A stretch of DNA of 64,000 bases, taken from assembly GCF_007833635.1 (NCBI RefSeq), contig NZ_CP031125.1, forward strand, positions 1,300,102-1,364,101, written 5' to 3'. The position numbers were made by a program, and so were the translations under genes. Below are positions 22,149-30,220 of this stretch, one piece after another. The first letter of the stretch is position 1, and each line of letters begins with the position of its first letter. The notes beneath the pieces were generated by a model. That model searched no databases, was not told where the DNA came from, and saw only the letters and a list, made by a program, of their open reading frames with translations. The stretch is from Candidatus Pelagibacter sp. FZCC0015. Lineage in GTDB: Bacteria; Pseudomonadota; Alphaproteobacteria; Pelagibacterales; Pelagibacteraceae.

Positions 22149-22224
22149 TGGCAGGAGCGGAGGGACTCGAACCCTCAGCCTCCGGTTTTGGAGACCGGCG
22201 CTCTACCAATTGAGCTACACTCCT
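22149..22224 (-). tRNA. tRNA-Trp (anticodon CCA)
   Basis: On the minus strand the 76-nt cloverleaf starts AGGAGTG, which pairs with CGCTCCT at the 3' side. The anticodon loop is CTCCAAA on a CCGGT/ACCGG stem, giving CCA. The TTCGAGT T-loop is present, and the discriminator G with CCA is encoded. It lies 10 nt after tuf and 17 nt before secE. Confidence 0.97.
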
Positions 22225-22234
22225 ATTTATAGAG

Positions 22235-23425
22235 TTACTCTATAATTTTAGTTACTACTCCTGCTCCAACAGTTCTTCCGCCTTCTCTAATAGCAAAGTT
22301 TAATTTTTCTGCCATTGCGATTGGTGTAATTAGTTTAACAGTAAATTTAGCATCATCACCTGGCATAACCATTTCAGTACCAGCTGGTAATTCTACTTCG
22401 CCTGTAACGTCTGTTGTTCTAAAATAAAACTGTGGTCTGTACTTAGTAAAGAATGGAGTATGTCTTCCACCTTCATCTTTTTTAAGTACATACGCTTGAG
22501 CTTCAAATTTAGTATGTGGAGTAATTGAGCCAGGCTTACAAAGAACTTGACCTCTTTCAATGTCAGTTCTTTCAATACCTCTCAATAAAATTCCAACGTT
22601 ATCTCCAGCTTCACCTGAATCTAAAAGTTTTCTAAACATTTCTACTCCAGTACAAACTGATTTTTTAGTTTCTCTAATTCCAACTATTTCTACTTCTTCT
22701 CCAGTTTTAATTACACCTGACTCAACTCTACCAGTTGCAACTGTTCCTCTTCCAGAAATTGAGAATACGTCCTCAACTGGCATTAAGAATGGCTTATCGA
22801 CTTCTCTAGCTGGTTGTGGAATATGTTCATCAACAGCTTTCATTAATTCTAAAATTGAATTTTTTCCAATTTCATCATCTCTTCCTTCAACTGCTGCTAA
22901 AGCTGAACCTTTAACGATTGGTGTTTTGTCACCAGGATATTTGTATGAAGTTAAAAGTTCTCTAATTTCTTCCTCAACAAGTTCAATCATTTCTTTATCG
23001 TCTACTTGGTCTACTTTATTTAAGTAAACAACAATTGCAGGAATACCAACTTGTCTTCCTAAAAGAATGTGTTCTCTTGTTTGTGGCATTGGACCATCAG
23101 CTGCATTAACAACTAAAATAGCTCCATCCATTTGTGCAGCACCAGTGATCATGTTTTTAACATAGTCAGCGTGACCAGGACAATCTACGTGAGCATAGTG
23201 TCTTTTTTCAGTTTCATACTCAACGTGTGCTGTCGAAATTGTTATACCTCTCTCTTTTTCTTCAGGTGCTTTATCAATCTGATCATAAGCAACTGCAGTT
23301 CCGCCGCCCGCTTGTGCTAATACATTTGTAATCGCGGCAGTAAGAGTTGTTTTACCATGGTCGACATGACCAATAGTCCCAATGTTACAGTGGGGTTTAT
23401 TTCTTACAAATTTTTCTTTTGACAT
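22235..23425 (-). CDS. tuf: Elongation factor Tu
   Basis: The product is 396 residues. GTPase motifs are GHVDHGKT (19-26), DCPGH (81-85) and NKVD (136-139); domains II and III follow, ending [18 protein letters not shown]-Tu delivers aminoacyl-tRNA to the ribosomal A site. It is the only tuf in the window and occupies the tRNA-linked tufB-type position (tRNA-Tyr, tRNA-Gly, tuf, tRNA-Trp, secE); the fusA-linked copy is missing. The conserved initial [10 protein letters not shown] supports the start. Confidence 0.98.
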   Translation of the reverse strand: MSKEKFVRNKPHCNIGTIGHVDHGKTTLTAAITNVLAQAGGGTAVAYDQIDKAPEEKERGITISTAHVEYETEKRHYAHVDCPGHADYVKNMITGAAQMDGAILVVNAADGPMPQTREHILLGRQVGIPAIVVYLNKVDQVDDKEMIELVEEEIRELLTSYKYPGDKTPIVKGSALAAVEGRDDEIGKNSILELMKAVDEHIPQPAREVDKPFLMPVEDVFSISGRGTVATGRVESGVIKTGEEVEIVGIRETKKSVCTGVEMFRKLLDSGEAGDNVGILLRGIERTDIERGQVLCKPGSITPHTKFEAQAYVLKKDEGGRHTPFFTKYRPQFYFRTTDVTGEVELPAGTEMVMPGDDAKFTVKLITPIAMAEKLNFAIREGGRTVGAGVVTKIIE

Positions 23426-23473
23426 TACGTTTTTACCTCAGTTTATTTGTTTTCATTTTCAATTTTATTTTCT

Positions 23474-23547
23474 TGGAGCGGGTAAAGGGAATCGAACCCT
23501 TACATCCAGCTTGGAAGGCTAGCGTTCTACCATTGAACTACACCCGC
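23474..23547 (-). tRNA. tRNA-Gly (anticodon TCC)
   Basis: A 74-nt cloverleaf on the minus strand. The acceptor stem GCGGGTG pairs with TACCCGC (one G-T), the anticodon loop is CTTCCAA (TCC), the T-arm has GGTTCGATTCC, and discriminator T plus CCA are encoded. It lies between tRNA-Tyr and tuf. Confidence 0.97.
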
Positions 23548-23592
23548 ACAACCCCAAGAGTAACACTCCATGTTATCTAAATTTTTATTAAA

Positions 23593-23678
23593 TGGTGGAG
23601 GGGGAAAGATTCGAACTTTCGAAGACCGAAGTCAACGGGTTTACAGCCCGCCCCATTTGACCGCTCTGGAACCCCTCC
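23593..23678 (-). tRNA. tRNA-Tyr (anticodon GTA)
   Basis: An 86-nt class II tRNA on the minus strand with the long variable arm expected for Tyr (TTGACTTCGGTC region). The acceptor GGAGGGG pairs with CCCCTCC, the anticodon loop CTGTAAA gives GTA, and ACCA is encoded at the 3' end. It is the first gene of the tRNA-tuf-sec transcript. Confidence 0.97.
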
Positions 23679-23681
23679 TTT

Positions 23682-23695
23682 GGGGAAGTGTCCCC
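23682..23695 (-). promoter_or_regulatory. Short GC-rich hairpin just upstream of tRNA-Tyr
   Basis: GGGGA, 4-base loop, TCCCC form a 5-bp stem ending 3 nt before the tRNA-Tyr 5' end, inside the leader predicted from the promoter at 23726-23753. It may affect 5' processing of the precursor, but the evidence is only the dyad and its position. Confidence 0.25.
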
Positions 23696-23725
23696 TTGTT
23701 CAATAAAGCTTCAAATAACAAGCGT

Positions 23726-23753
23726 TTTATATATTTTATTTATGCAAATGCAA
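23726..23753 (-). promoter_or_regulatory. Candidate promoter of tRNA-Tyr/tuf operon
   Basis: On the minus strand TTGCAT (23748-23753) and TATAAA (23726-23731) are separated by 16 bases. The -10 matches the consensus in five of six positions and the -35 in three. It sits in the 129-nt divergent gap between tRNA-Tyr and rlmB and would give a leader of about 40 nt. Confidence 0.4.
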
Positions 23754-23807
23754 CACGTGATTTAATAGGAAAATATTAAAAAAACCGTATAAAACAGATA
23801 CTAATTT

Positions 23808-24551
23808 ATGAATAAATCGTCATTTTTCATTGTTGGTCAACACGCAGTTATTGAGGCTCTTAGAAATCCTAAAAGAAAAGTTTTAAGAGTATTTTTAACA
23901 GAGGAGTCTAAAAAAAATATTCATAGAAAAAACCCAAATAAAAATATTTTAGAAGATGTCAAAGTTTATTTTAAATCTAAAAAAGAATTAGACAAATATA
24001 CATCTAAAGAACAGTTGATGCATAATGGATATGTTGCTGAAATTGAGCATTTAGATCAATTAGATATTAAACAATTTATTAAAGGGAAAAATAATTTAAC
24101 ATTTGTCTGTCTTGATGAAGTTACAGATCCAAGAAATATTGGTTCATTGATAAGAAGTGCTGCATCGTTTGATATTGATGGATTGATAATTAAAGAAAGA
24201 CATTTTCCAAGAGATAGTAAATTAATGTATAAATCAGCAAGTGGTTGCATGGAACATGTAAATATATTTCAAGTATCAAATATTAACTCCACATTAAAAA
24301 ATTTAAGAGAAAAAAATTTCTGGGTTTATGGTTTTGATTCAAAAGGCAAAAAAGATTTTACAGACATAAAATGGGAAGGAAATAATATCCTCCTATTTGG
24401 ATCTGAGGGATTTGGAATGAGACAGCACACAGGTAAATATGCAGATTTTTTTGTAAAAATTAATATTAATGATGATATTGAAAGTTTAAACATCTCAAAT
24501 AGTGCTGCAATTGCGTTTCATCACCTTAGCTATATAAAAAAAAAGAGTTGA
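23808..24551 (+). CDS. rlmB: 23S rRNA 2'-O-methyltransferase, RlmB-type (SpoU/TrmH family)
   Basis: The 247-residue product has an N-terminal L30e-like substrate domain (FIVGQHAVIEALRNPKRKVL) and the SpoU knot domain: motif 1 LDEVTDPRNIGSLIRSA, motif 2 LLFGSEGFGMR, motif 3 SLNISNSAAIAFHHL. RlmB methylates G2251 in the 23S P loop; TrmH-type tRNA methylation is the alternative, but the N-terminal domain and length favour RlmB. It is divergent from tRNA-Tyr and is followed by tRNA-Thr on the same strand. Confidence 0.88.
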   Translation: MNKSSFFIVGQHAVIEALRNPKRKVLRVFLTEESKKNIHRKNPNKNILEDVKVYFKSKKELDKYTSKEQLMHNGYVAEIEHLDQLDIKQFIKGKNNLTFVCLDEVTDPRNIGSLIRSAASFDIDGLIIKERHFPRDSKLMYKSASGCMEHVNIFQVSNINSTLKNLREKNFWVYGFDSKGKKDFTDIKWEGNNILLFGSEGFGMRQHTGKYADFFVKININDDIESLNISNSAAIAFHHLSYIKKKS

Positions 24552-24576
24552 TTATTTAACAAATAGTTAATAATTA
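24548..24576 (+). promoter_or_regulatory. Candidate promoter of tRNA-Thr
   Basis: TTGATT (24548-24553), a 17-base spacer and TAATTA (24571-24576) lie directly before tRNA-Thr, with the -35 overlapping the rlmB stop codon. The expected start would be only a few bases before the mature tRNA 5' end at 24585. Confidence 0.4.
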
Positions 24577-24584
24577 TTGCGCAT

Positions 24585-24660
24585 GCCCTTGTAGCTCAGC
24601 TGGTAGAGCAATTGATTTGTAATCAATAGGTCCGCGGTTCGAATCCGTGCGGGGGCACCA
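24585..24660 (+). tRNA. tRNA-Thr (anticodon TGT)
   Basis: A 76-nt cloverleaf: the acceptor GCCCTTG pairs with CGGGGGC through two G-T pairs, the anticodon loop TTTGTAA sits on ATTGA/TCAAT and gives TGT, the T-arm has GGTTCGAATCC, and ACCA is encoded. It marks the left boundary of the accessory glycan genes. No duplicate of its 3' end was seen downstream, so there is no evidence of tRNA-targeted integration. Confidence 0.97.
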
Positions 24661-24675
24661 CTAAAATCTCATTTA

Positions 24676-24697
24676 TTTTCAATAAATTGAAATTTTT
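24676..24697 (+). terminator. AT-rich intrinsic terminator after tRNA-Thr
   Basis: TTTCAA, loop TAAA, TTGAAA, then TTTTT at 24693-24697: a 6-bp stem with a following T-run, 16 nt after the tRNA. The stem is weak, but the position and T-run fit a tRNA-Thr terminator. Confidence 0.45.
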
Positions 24698-24792
24698 CTT
24701 AAATTTTTTTAAAATAAAAATCGTTTATTAATGTGGTAGTAAATAATTCTAAATAAATTAAGTTAAAAATTAAATTAATAATTAATGATAAA

Positions 24793-25533
24793 ATGCTGAA
24801 TAAAAAAAATTCAAAAAAATATGATATCTGTTTAGTAATACCCACGCTTAACGAAGAGGAAAATATCTTAGATTTAAAGTTGGCTTTAGATAATAATTTA
24901 AATGAAGACAGATATTTTATTTGTTTTATAGACGATAGCCCAAATAATCTTACCAAAAATAAAATTAAATCACATTTTAACAAAAAAAATTTTGAGATAA
25001 TTCATTGTGGAAAAAAAGATAGATGTGAAGCAGTCAAAGTTGGTCTTAAATGGTCCTATAAAAATATTAAATCAAATTTTTTTATCGAGATGGATGCAGA
25101 TCTATCTCATAGTCCCAAAGATATTAAAAAAAAATTAAATATAATTATGTCGGGCAAATATAATTTAATTATTTTTTCAAAATATCTCAAAAAATCAAAA
25201 CATTTTAGTAGAGATAAGGATCGAGTATTAATAAGTTTTGTTGTTTCAAAAATTTGTAATATTTTATTTAACAAAAAAATTAAAGATTATAGTAACGCAT
25301 TTAGGGTTTATGATAGAAAAGCTATATCAATCCTAATGCAAAAAAAAATTTCTTACATTGCTCCTTTAGAAAACTTGAATATCCTTCTGTTTTTAATGGA
25401 TAAAATAAAGATAAAAGAAGTAGCTTCTAGTTACAAAGGAAGAATAGAAGGAATTAGTTCAATCAATTTTAAACAATATCTTAAGTTTTCTATATTATTT
25501 ATAAAGTTAGTTTTATTTTATGTTACAAAATAA
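24793..25533 (+). CDS. Family 2 glycosyltransferase (polyprenyl-phosphate sugar transferase type)
   Basis: The 246-residue product shows a GT-A fold: ICLVIPTLNEEENILDLKL at the start, FIDDSPNN near residue 45, and the metal-binding EMDADLSHSP with D101 and D103. This pattern is closest to dolichol/undecaprenyl-phosphate sugar synthases (DPM1-like). A hydrophobic C-terminal stretch (residues 230-246) could touch the membrane. It overlaps the next gene, a large membrane protein, by 14 nt, suggesting that the lipid-linked sugar it makes is used by that protein. Donor and acceptor cannot be inferred. The gene is unusually A-rich and is probably accessory. Confidence 0.75.
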   Translation: MLNKKNSKKYDICLVIPTLNEEENILDLKLALDNNLNEDRYFICFIDDSPNNLTKNKIKSHFNKKNFEIIHCGKKDRCEAVKVGLKWSYKNIKSNFFIEMDADLSHSPKDIKKKLNIIMSGKYNLIIFSKYLKKSKHFSRDKDRVLISFVVSKICNILFNKKIKDYSNAFRVYDRKAISILMQKKISYIAPLENLNILLFLMDKIKIKEVASSYKGRIEGISSINFKQYLKFSILFIKLVLFYVTK

Positions 25534-27916
25534 AGTTCTAGTCTTTCTAATAGCATTACTTTTTACATTAATATTCTTTAATGGACTTTTTCTAGGGCAA
25601 AACTTTTTTGTTGATGAAGACCCTTTCAGCATGATGATGTATTCGTCATCTTCAGTTCATAATGGAGGTTGGAATGCAAATGCAATATTTGGAGTATCAA
25701 CTTTATATGGCGATCCCGGCACTACACAATATTACTCATTATTTGGAATTATTGAGAGTTTGCTCAATAAAGTAAATTTTTATGATGCTGTAATTTTTTA
25801 TAATTGCTCAATAATAGTTCTTTATTCACTTTCAATTACCTCTATTTTTTATTTCTTAAAATATTTTGCTCCTCAATCTAACGATGTGATTGCATTAATT
25901 TTATCTTTTTTATTTCTATTTGGCAGTAGTAGATATGATTTACAATTTCAAAGACATTGGCTACTTATAGGTTTTGGGTTTCCAACATATATAATGTGCT
26001 TAAATGAATATTTTTTAACTAATAAAAGAAAATATTTTTTTTATACGACTTTAATTTTTTTTGTTGTATTACATTTTGGAAGTATCCCAGCACTACAGAA
26101 TGTTTTAATAGCAGGTTTTTTATTTTTAATAGTAAAATTTTTTACTGAAAAAAAATTATATATTAAAGAATATTTAAAAATTAATTTTTTATCGTTAGTG
26201 ACTTTACTACTAATTGGTTCATGGATTTGGTTCCCATTGTTAAATGAAATTATTCAAACACAATATACAAGAGCTGAATCTTACAGTAACTTTGATTATG
26301 TAAACCCAAATTTTGATCATGATCTTCTAAGGCAAGTTTTTTTTATACTATTTGGGCCTATTCTACCGCTAAACCTTCTTCTACCTACTGGTGGAATAAA
26401 TATTTCCACAGGAGGATATTCAAATATAAATTTTATTTTTAATCTTATATTTTTAATTTTTTTGTACCAAAAAAAAAATGACAGATATAAAGATATTTAT
26501 ATTTTTTTTATTATATATTTAACGTTCGTCATAATTAATTATTGTTTTCCTGTAATACAAGGTGTTTTAATGCATTTAATCGGCACTTATAAATTTGAAA
26601 AAGTAAATCAAGAGATTTTTATTTTACAAATATGTGTAATCAACATGGTTCTAAATTCTGATTTTAAAGATAATTTAAATTTAATTTTAAAAAAAATAAT
26701 TGTTAAAATTTATTTAATAATTTTATCAATAATAACAATAGTGCCCCTCATAATAAATATTATAAATATTTTTAATTTTTCTCTAAAGGAAATGATAAAT
26801 AATTTTTTAATTCTTCTTCAACCCAAAATTTATCATTATCCACCAGACGTAGTAATAAAAGCTTTAGTTGAAACTTATAAAAGATATGAAATGTCTCTAG
26901 GCTTCAACAGTCTTCTTTATTTTTTTCTTTCTCTATTAATAATTTATTTAATTATTAATTATAAAAAAAGTGTTCTTTTTCAAAACAAAATTTTTCTAAG
27001 TTTTGTTTTCTTATTAGTGCATTATTTATTATCATTACACTTTTATCCACTAAGTTTGTCAGAAAGATTTTGGGATAAAGAAAAGTTAAGCGAATTTGAG
27101 ACTTATGACAGATTTTTTAATGTTGAAATTTCTAAAAGAGATAAATTTTATAATGGTCAATTTGAAATTTTAGATGAATGGATTAGTGGTAAACCAATAA
27201 CAAACCCTTATCACGGCCATAGAGAAGCTCCTGGTGTTAATTTTAGCGGGTTAACTAGTTTTTACCCTAAAGATGAAGCTGAAATGATCATCAATAATTC
27301 AAACATTACAAAATTAAGAGACTTAGTTAGAGGAAATGTAAATTTCTTAGAAACCACCTTGTTTAAAAATTCCTCTATTAAATATATTATATCAAACGAT
27401 GTAATAGAGAAACCATCTTTTAAATTATCTTTATTAGAAACATATAAAACTAAATTAATATATCTTTATGAAGAAGCATTGCCTTTATATTATGTGGTTA
27501 ACAATTTGAAATATACTGATTATGAAAAAATTAAGTTAATTACGAATGGTACAATTTTTTTAGAGAATGGAAAATATTCATTTAATGAAGATAATTTTAA
27601 AGATAGAAAAAATAATATCAAATTATTAAATTTTAAAGATAATGAATTTACATTTAGAACTGATAGTAAAAAAGTTAATATTTTATTTATAAATAAATCT
27701 TTCCATAAAAACTGGTCTCTAACTTCAGATAAATATATTACCAAAAGTTTCGAATGTAATTATTTTAAGAATTGTTTTTTAATTGACCCTGGAACTTATG
27801 ATTTTAAAATAACATTTAAAAATAACTTAAATTATGGATCATATTTATCAATAATAACAATTGTGATTTTTTTATATCTTTTTTTAAGATTTAGGGCCAA
27901 TACCTATAGAGATTAA
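25520..27916 (+). CDS. Large multi-span membrane protein, YfhO/GT-C-like
   Basis: The product is 798 residues. It has a first membrane span at about residues 4-25, then GQNFFVDEDP, with the acidic VDEDP at 31-35 where GT-C transferases place their catalytic acid in the first outer loop. Many hydrophobic spans follow up to about residue 515, then a soluble domain (about 520-770), and one final span near the C-terminus. The soluble end (INKSFHKNWSLTSD; LIDPGTYDFKITF) resembles the YfhO C-terminal beta domain before the last helix. The likely role is sugar transfer from a polyprenyl-phosphate donor at the outer face of the inner membrane, working with the overlapping GT2. Family membership is by pattern only. 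Confidence 0.6.
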   Translation: MLQNKVLVFLIALLFTLIFFNGLFLGQNFFVDEDPFSMMMYSSSSVHNGGWNANAIFGVSTLYGDPGTTQYYSLFGIIESLLNKVNFYDAVIFYNCSIIVLYSLSITSIFYFLKYFAPQSNDVIALILSFLFLFGSSRYDLQFQRHWLLIGFGFPTYIMCLNEYFLTNKRKYFFYTTLIFFVVLHFGSIPALQNVLIAGFLFLIVKFFTEKKLYIKEYLKINFLSLVTLLLIGSWIWFPLLNEIIQTQYTRAESYSNFDYVNPNFDHDLLRQVFFILFGPILPLNLLLPTGGINISTGGYSNINFIFNLIFLIFLYQKKNDRYKDIYIFFIIYLTFVIINYCFPVIQGVLMHLIGTYKFEKVNQEIFILQICVINMVLNSDFKDNLNLILKKIIVKIYLIILSIITIVPLIINIINIFNFSLKEMINNFLILLQPKIYHYPPDVVIKALVETYKRYEMSLGFNSLLYFFLSLLIIYLIINYKKSVLFQNKIFLSFVFLLVHYLLSLHFYPLSLSERFWDKEKLSEFETYDRFFNVEISKRDKFYNGQFEILDEWISGKPITNPYHGHREAPGVNFSGLTSFYPKDEAEMIINNSNITKLRDLVRGNVNFLETTLFKNSSIKYIISNDVIEKPSFKLSLLETYKTKLIYLYEEALPLYYVVNNLKYTDYEKIKLITNGTIFLENGKYSFNEDNFKDRKNNIKLLNFKDNEFTFRTDSKKVNILFINKSFHKNWSLTSDKYITKSFECNYFKNCFLIDPGTYDFKITFKNNLNYGSYLSIITIVIFLYLFLRFRANTYRD

Positions 27917-29152
27917 TTTAATATTTTCGTTTTTTTCAACGATTCTCCAAGGATCTATTACAATTGAACCTTTACAAAATTTAAAATTTTTAAAAATTTT
28001 GTGCATAGTTCCTATAAAATATAACTGAGGCACACTATCCCACTCATATTTTTCTTTGGCTTTATTAATATCCATTAGATCAACCCAAGGATCCCACATT
28101 GTCACCATAATACCTTTTTCTTCTAAAATATTTTTTAATAATATTGAAGGGCTCCCCGTAACAATGTTGGTTTCTGGTTTAAATGATTTGCCCAAAATAT
28201 TTACTTTCATATTGTCTTTATTTTTAATAATTAAATCCGCAAACCATTCTGTTTGTTTTTCACGCTGTATCATTATGTTGTCATACCAATTATATGATAA
28301 ATTTAATTTTTTAGCTAAATAGCTAAGCGCTATATTATCTCTGGGATGACATCCTCCACCGTCTCCCATACCTCCCTTTAAATATTTTCTGCTAATAATC
28401 CTATTAGTACAAAGAGCAAGAGCTTCGGTTACATCATCAACATTTGTATTAGGCAGATAATTACAAGTTTCCATAACTGTATTGATCATTGAAATTTTAG
28501 TTGATATGAAAGTATTGTAAACAACCTTAATTAATTCAGCATTTTCGATAGTTGTTCTATAAAAAGGAGTTTTGTTAATAGTCTTATAAAATTCCTCAGC
28601 TTTCTTAGCAGCACCTTCATCATCAACACCAAAAAGAATAATTTCACTGTTTAAAAAATCATCAATGGTAGTGCCCATTGCTATAAAAAATGGATTGTAG
28701 CAAAGTTTTAAATGGGAGCCCAGAATGGGCTTTATATGTCTCGATATTGTTCCAGGTAAGACAGTGGAAATAATAATAACAGTTTTATCATTTCCCTGTT
28801 TTTCAATTTCTTCATTAAGATCTTTTATACCTTTTACTAAATATTCATAATTAAAATCAGCACGTTCTGAGGGTATTCTTGTAACACCTTCATACTTATC
28901 TTCATGGGGAGTTTGGATTGGAACAAAAATTATATCACTTTCTTCAACAATTTTATCTAAGGATTTTAATTGAAGTTTAGATGACTTCAATAATTCTTCA
29001 GCGCTTTCTTCCCTATAATTAAGTGTTTTAGATCTAATATTATTCAAAGTAATATCGTTAATATCAGTTCCTATAACTTCATGGCCCTTACTTTCAATAG
29101 CAAGAGCAACAGGGAGTCCAAGTTTACCTAATCCTATAAATCCGATTTTCAT
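27884..29152 (-). CDS. Nucleotide-sugar (UDP/GDP-hexose) 6-dehydrogenase family protein
   Basis: The 422-residue product begins with a Rossmann motif, KIGFIGLGKLGLPVALAIES, and carries the catalytic cysteine C268 in MGDGGGCHPRDNIALSY. The central helical region and the C-terminal NAD/UDP-binding part (VNILGKSFKPETNIVTGSPS) are present, so the enzyme appears complete. It would oxidise a UDP- or GDP-hexose to the uronic acid with two NAD. The exact substrate is not clear; the motif GGGCHPRD differs from the common GGSCFPKD and GHCIPVDP variants. It converges on the YfhO-like gene with a 33-nt overlap of 3' ends. Confidence 0.8.
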   Translation of the reverse strand: MKIGFIGLGKLGLPVALAIESKGHEVIGTDINDITLNNIRSKTLNYREESAEELLKSSKLQLKSLDKIVEESDIIFVPIQTPHEDKYEGVTRIPSERADFNYEYLVKGIKDLNEEIEKQGNDKTVIIISTVLPGTISRHIKPILGSHLKLCYNPFFIAMGTTIDDFLNSEIILFGVDDEGAAKKAEEFYKTINKTPFYRTTIENAELIKVVYNTFISTKISMINTVMETCNYLPNTNVDDVTEALALCTNRIISRKYLKGGMGDGGGCHPRDNIALSYLAKKLNLSYNWYDNIMIQREKQTEWFADLIIKNKDNMKVNILGKSFKPETNIVTGSPSILLKNILEEKGIMVTMWDPWVDLMDINKAKEKYEWDSVPQLYFIGTMHKIFKNFKFCKGSIVIDPWRIVEKNENIKLISIGIGPKS

Positions 29153-29161
29153 ATTTTTTAA

Positions 29162-29189
29162 TAGATATTTTATTTATACAATTTGTCAA
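29162..29189 (-). promoter_or_regulatory. Candidate promoter of the nucleotide-sugar dehydrogenase
   Basis: On the minus strand, perfect TTGACA (29184-29189) and TATCTA (29162-29167) with a 16-base spacer, a few bases before the ATG at 29152. The short leader would make it nearly leaderless if this -10 is used. Confidence 0.4.
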
Positions 29190-29239
29190 AAGATATATTT
29201 AGAATAAATTTAGTTAAAATACAAATTTACAAATAAATA

Positions 29240-30010
29240 CTAACTAGTTTCTTTTCTAATTTGTTCTATTTTAATTTTTTTATTTAAACTTCGATTTTTG
29301 TCATAAAGAAGATTAAATTTTATTTTGTTACTAATCTTAACTTCAATTGATTTAGCATTTCTTACCTCTAAATTATCAGCGACTGCACTTATTGGTCTTT
29401 TTGAAGGATTTAAATTTTTTATTACAATTTTTGACTTATCTTTTACAATTTTTCCTTTCCATCTTCTTGGTCTAAAAGCACTAATCGGCGATATTGATAA
29501 TTTTTTAGAATGTAAACTTAATATTGGTCCGTGGACCGATAGATTATAAGCTGTGCTACCAGCGGGTGTTGAAACTAAAACACCATCAGAAACTAATTTT
29601 TTTATAATTTGTCTAGATCCTTGTTTTATTGACAAGAAGGCAGCCTGTCTGCTTTGTCTGAGTACAGAAACTTCATTAATTGCTATTGATCTTTTTATTT
29701 GATTCTTTTTATTTTTAACAATCATTTCTAGAGGAGAAATTGAGACTGAATTTGCATTGAATATATTCCTTATAATATCTTTTGATGAAAATTTATTCAT
29801 AAGAAATCCATAATTTCCAGAATTGATCCCATAAAAATGTTTGTTAGAATTTTTATTCCTTTTTAATGTTTGAAGCATAAAACCATCACCACCAATAACA
29901 ATGATAAGATTTTCTTTTTTAAATTGATAAGATTTAATTTTTTTTAATAATAGGTTTTTAATCTTTGAAGATTTTTTATTTTTATCTGAAATAACTTGAA
30001 GTTTACTCAT
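29240..30010 (-). CDS. nadK: NAD kinase
   Basis: The 256-residue product has the GGDG motif at residues 40-43 (VIGGDGFMLQTLKRN), the NE motif (AINEVSVLR) and the donor/acceptor loop VSTPAGSTAYNLSVHGPIL. It phosphorylates NAD to NADP in the cytoplasm. The short form is typical of alphaproteobacteria. The ATG starts only 4 nt after the encoded CCA of tRNA-Leu, leaving no room for a ribosome binding site after tRNA processing. nadE is also in this window at 47227. Confidence 0.93.
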   Translation of the reverse strand: MSKLQVISDKNKKSSKIKNLLLKKIKSYQFKKENLIIVIGGDGFMLQTLKRNKNSNKHFYGINSGNYGFLMNKFSSKDIIRNIFNANSVSISPLEMIVKNKKNQIKRSIAINEVSVLRQSRQAAFLSIKQGSRQIIKKLVSDGVLVSTPAGSTAYNLSVHGPILSLHSKKLSISPISAFRPRRWKGKIVKDKSKIVIKNLNPSKRPISAVADNLEVRNAKSIEVKISNKIKFNLLYDKNRSLNKKIKIEQIRKETS

Positions 30011-30014
30011 TTAG

Positions 30015-30100
30015 TGGTGCCCTCGGCCAGACTCGAACTGGCACTCCGCAAGCGGCAAGGATTTTAAGTCCTTTGTGTCTACCAATTTCACCACGAGGGC
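30015..30100 (-). tRNA. tRNA-Leu (anticodon TAA)
   Basis: An 86-nt class II tRNA on the minus strand. The acceptor GCCCTCG pairs with CGAGGGC, the anticodon loop CTTAAAA on AAGGA/TCCTT gives TAA, the long variable arm TGCCGCTTGCGGAGT is GC-rich and paired, and ACCA is encoded. It directly precedes nadK. Confidence 0.97.
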
Positions 30101-30118
30101 ATTTGTGAATTTCATGAG

Positions 30119-30147
30119 TATTTATGCTAATATTTATAATTGAACAA
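30119..30147 (-). promoter_or_regulatory. Candidate promoter of tRNA-Leu/nadK
   Basis: On the minus strand TTGTTC (30142-30147), 17-base spacer, TAAATA (30119-30124), located about 19 bases before the tRNA-Leu 5' end. Spacing and position are good; the hexamers are moderate matches. Confidence 0.45.
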
Positions 30148-30220
30148 GACTAATAAGTAAAATTTATTTAATTTTCTTATTTTAAGGAATTATGTGTAAA
30201 TTTATAAAGTATTTAATATA

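Noticed and set aside
23682..23695. A terminator before tRNA-Tyr.
   Set aside because: The hairpin has only 5 bp and no adequate T-run on the minus strand, and lies between the likely promoter and the tRNA.
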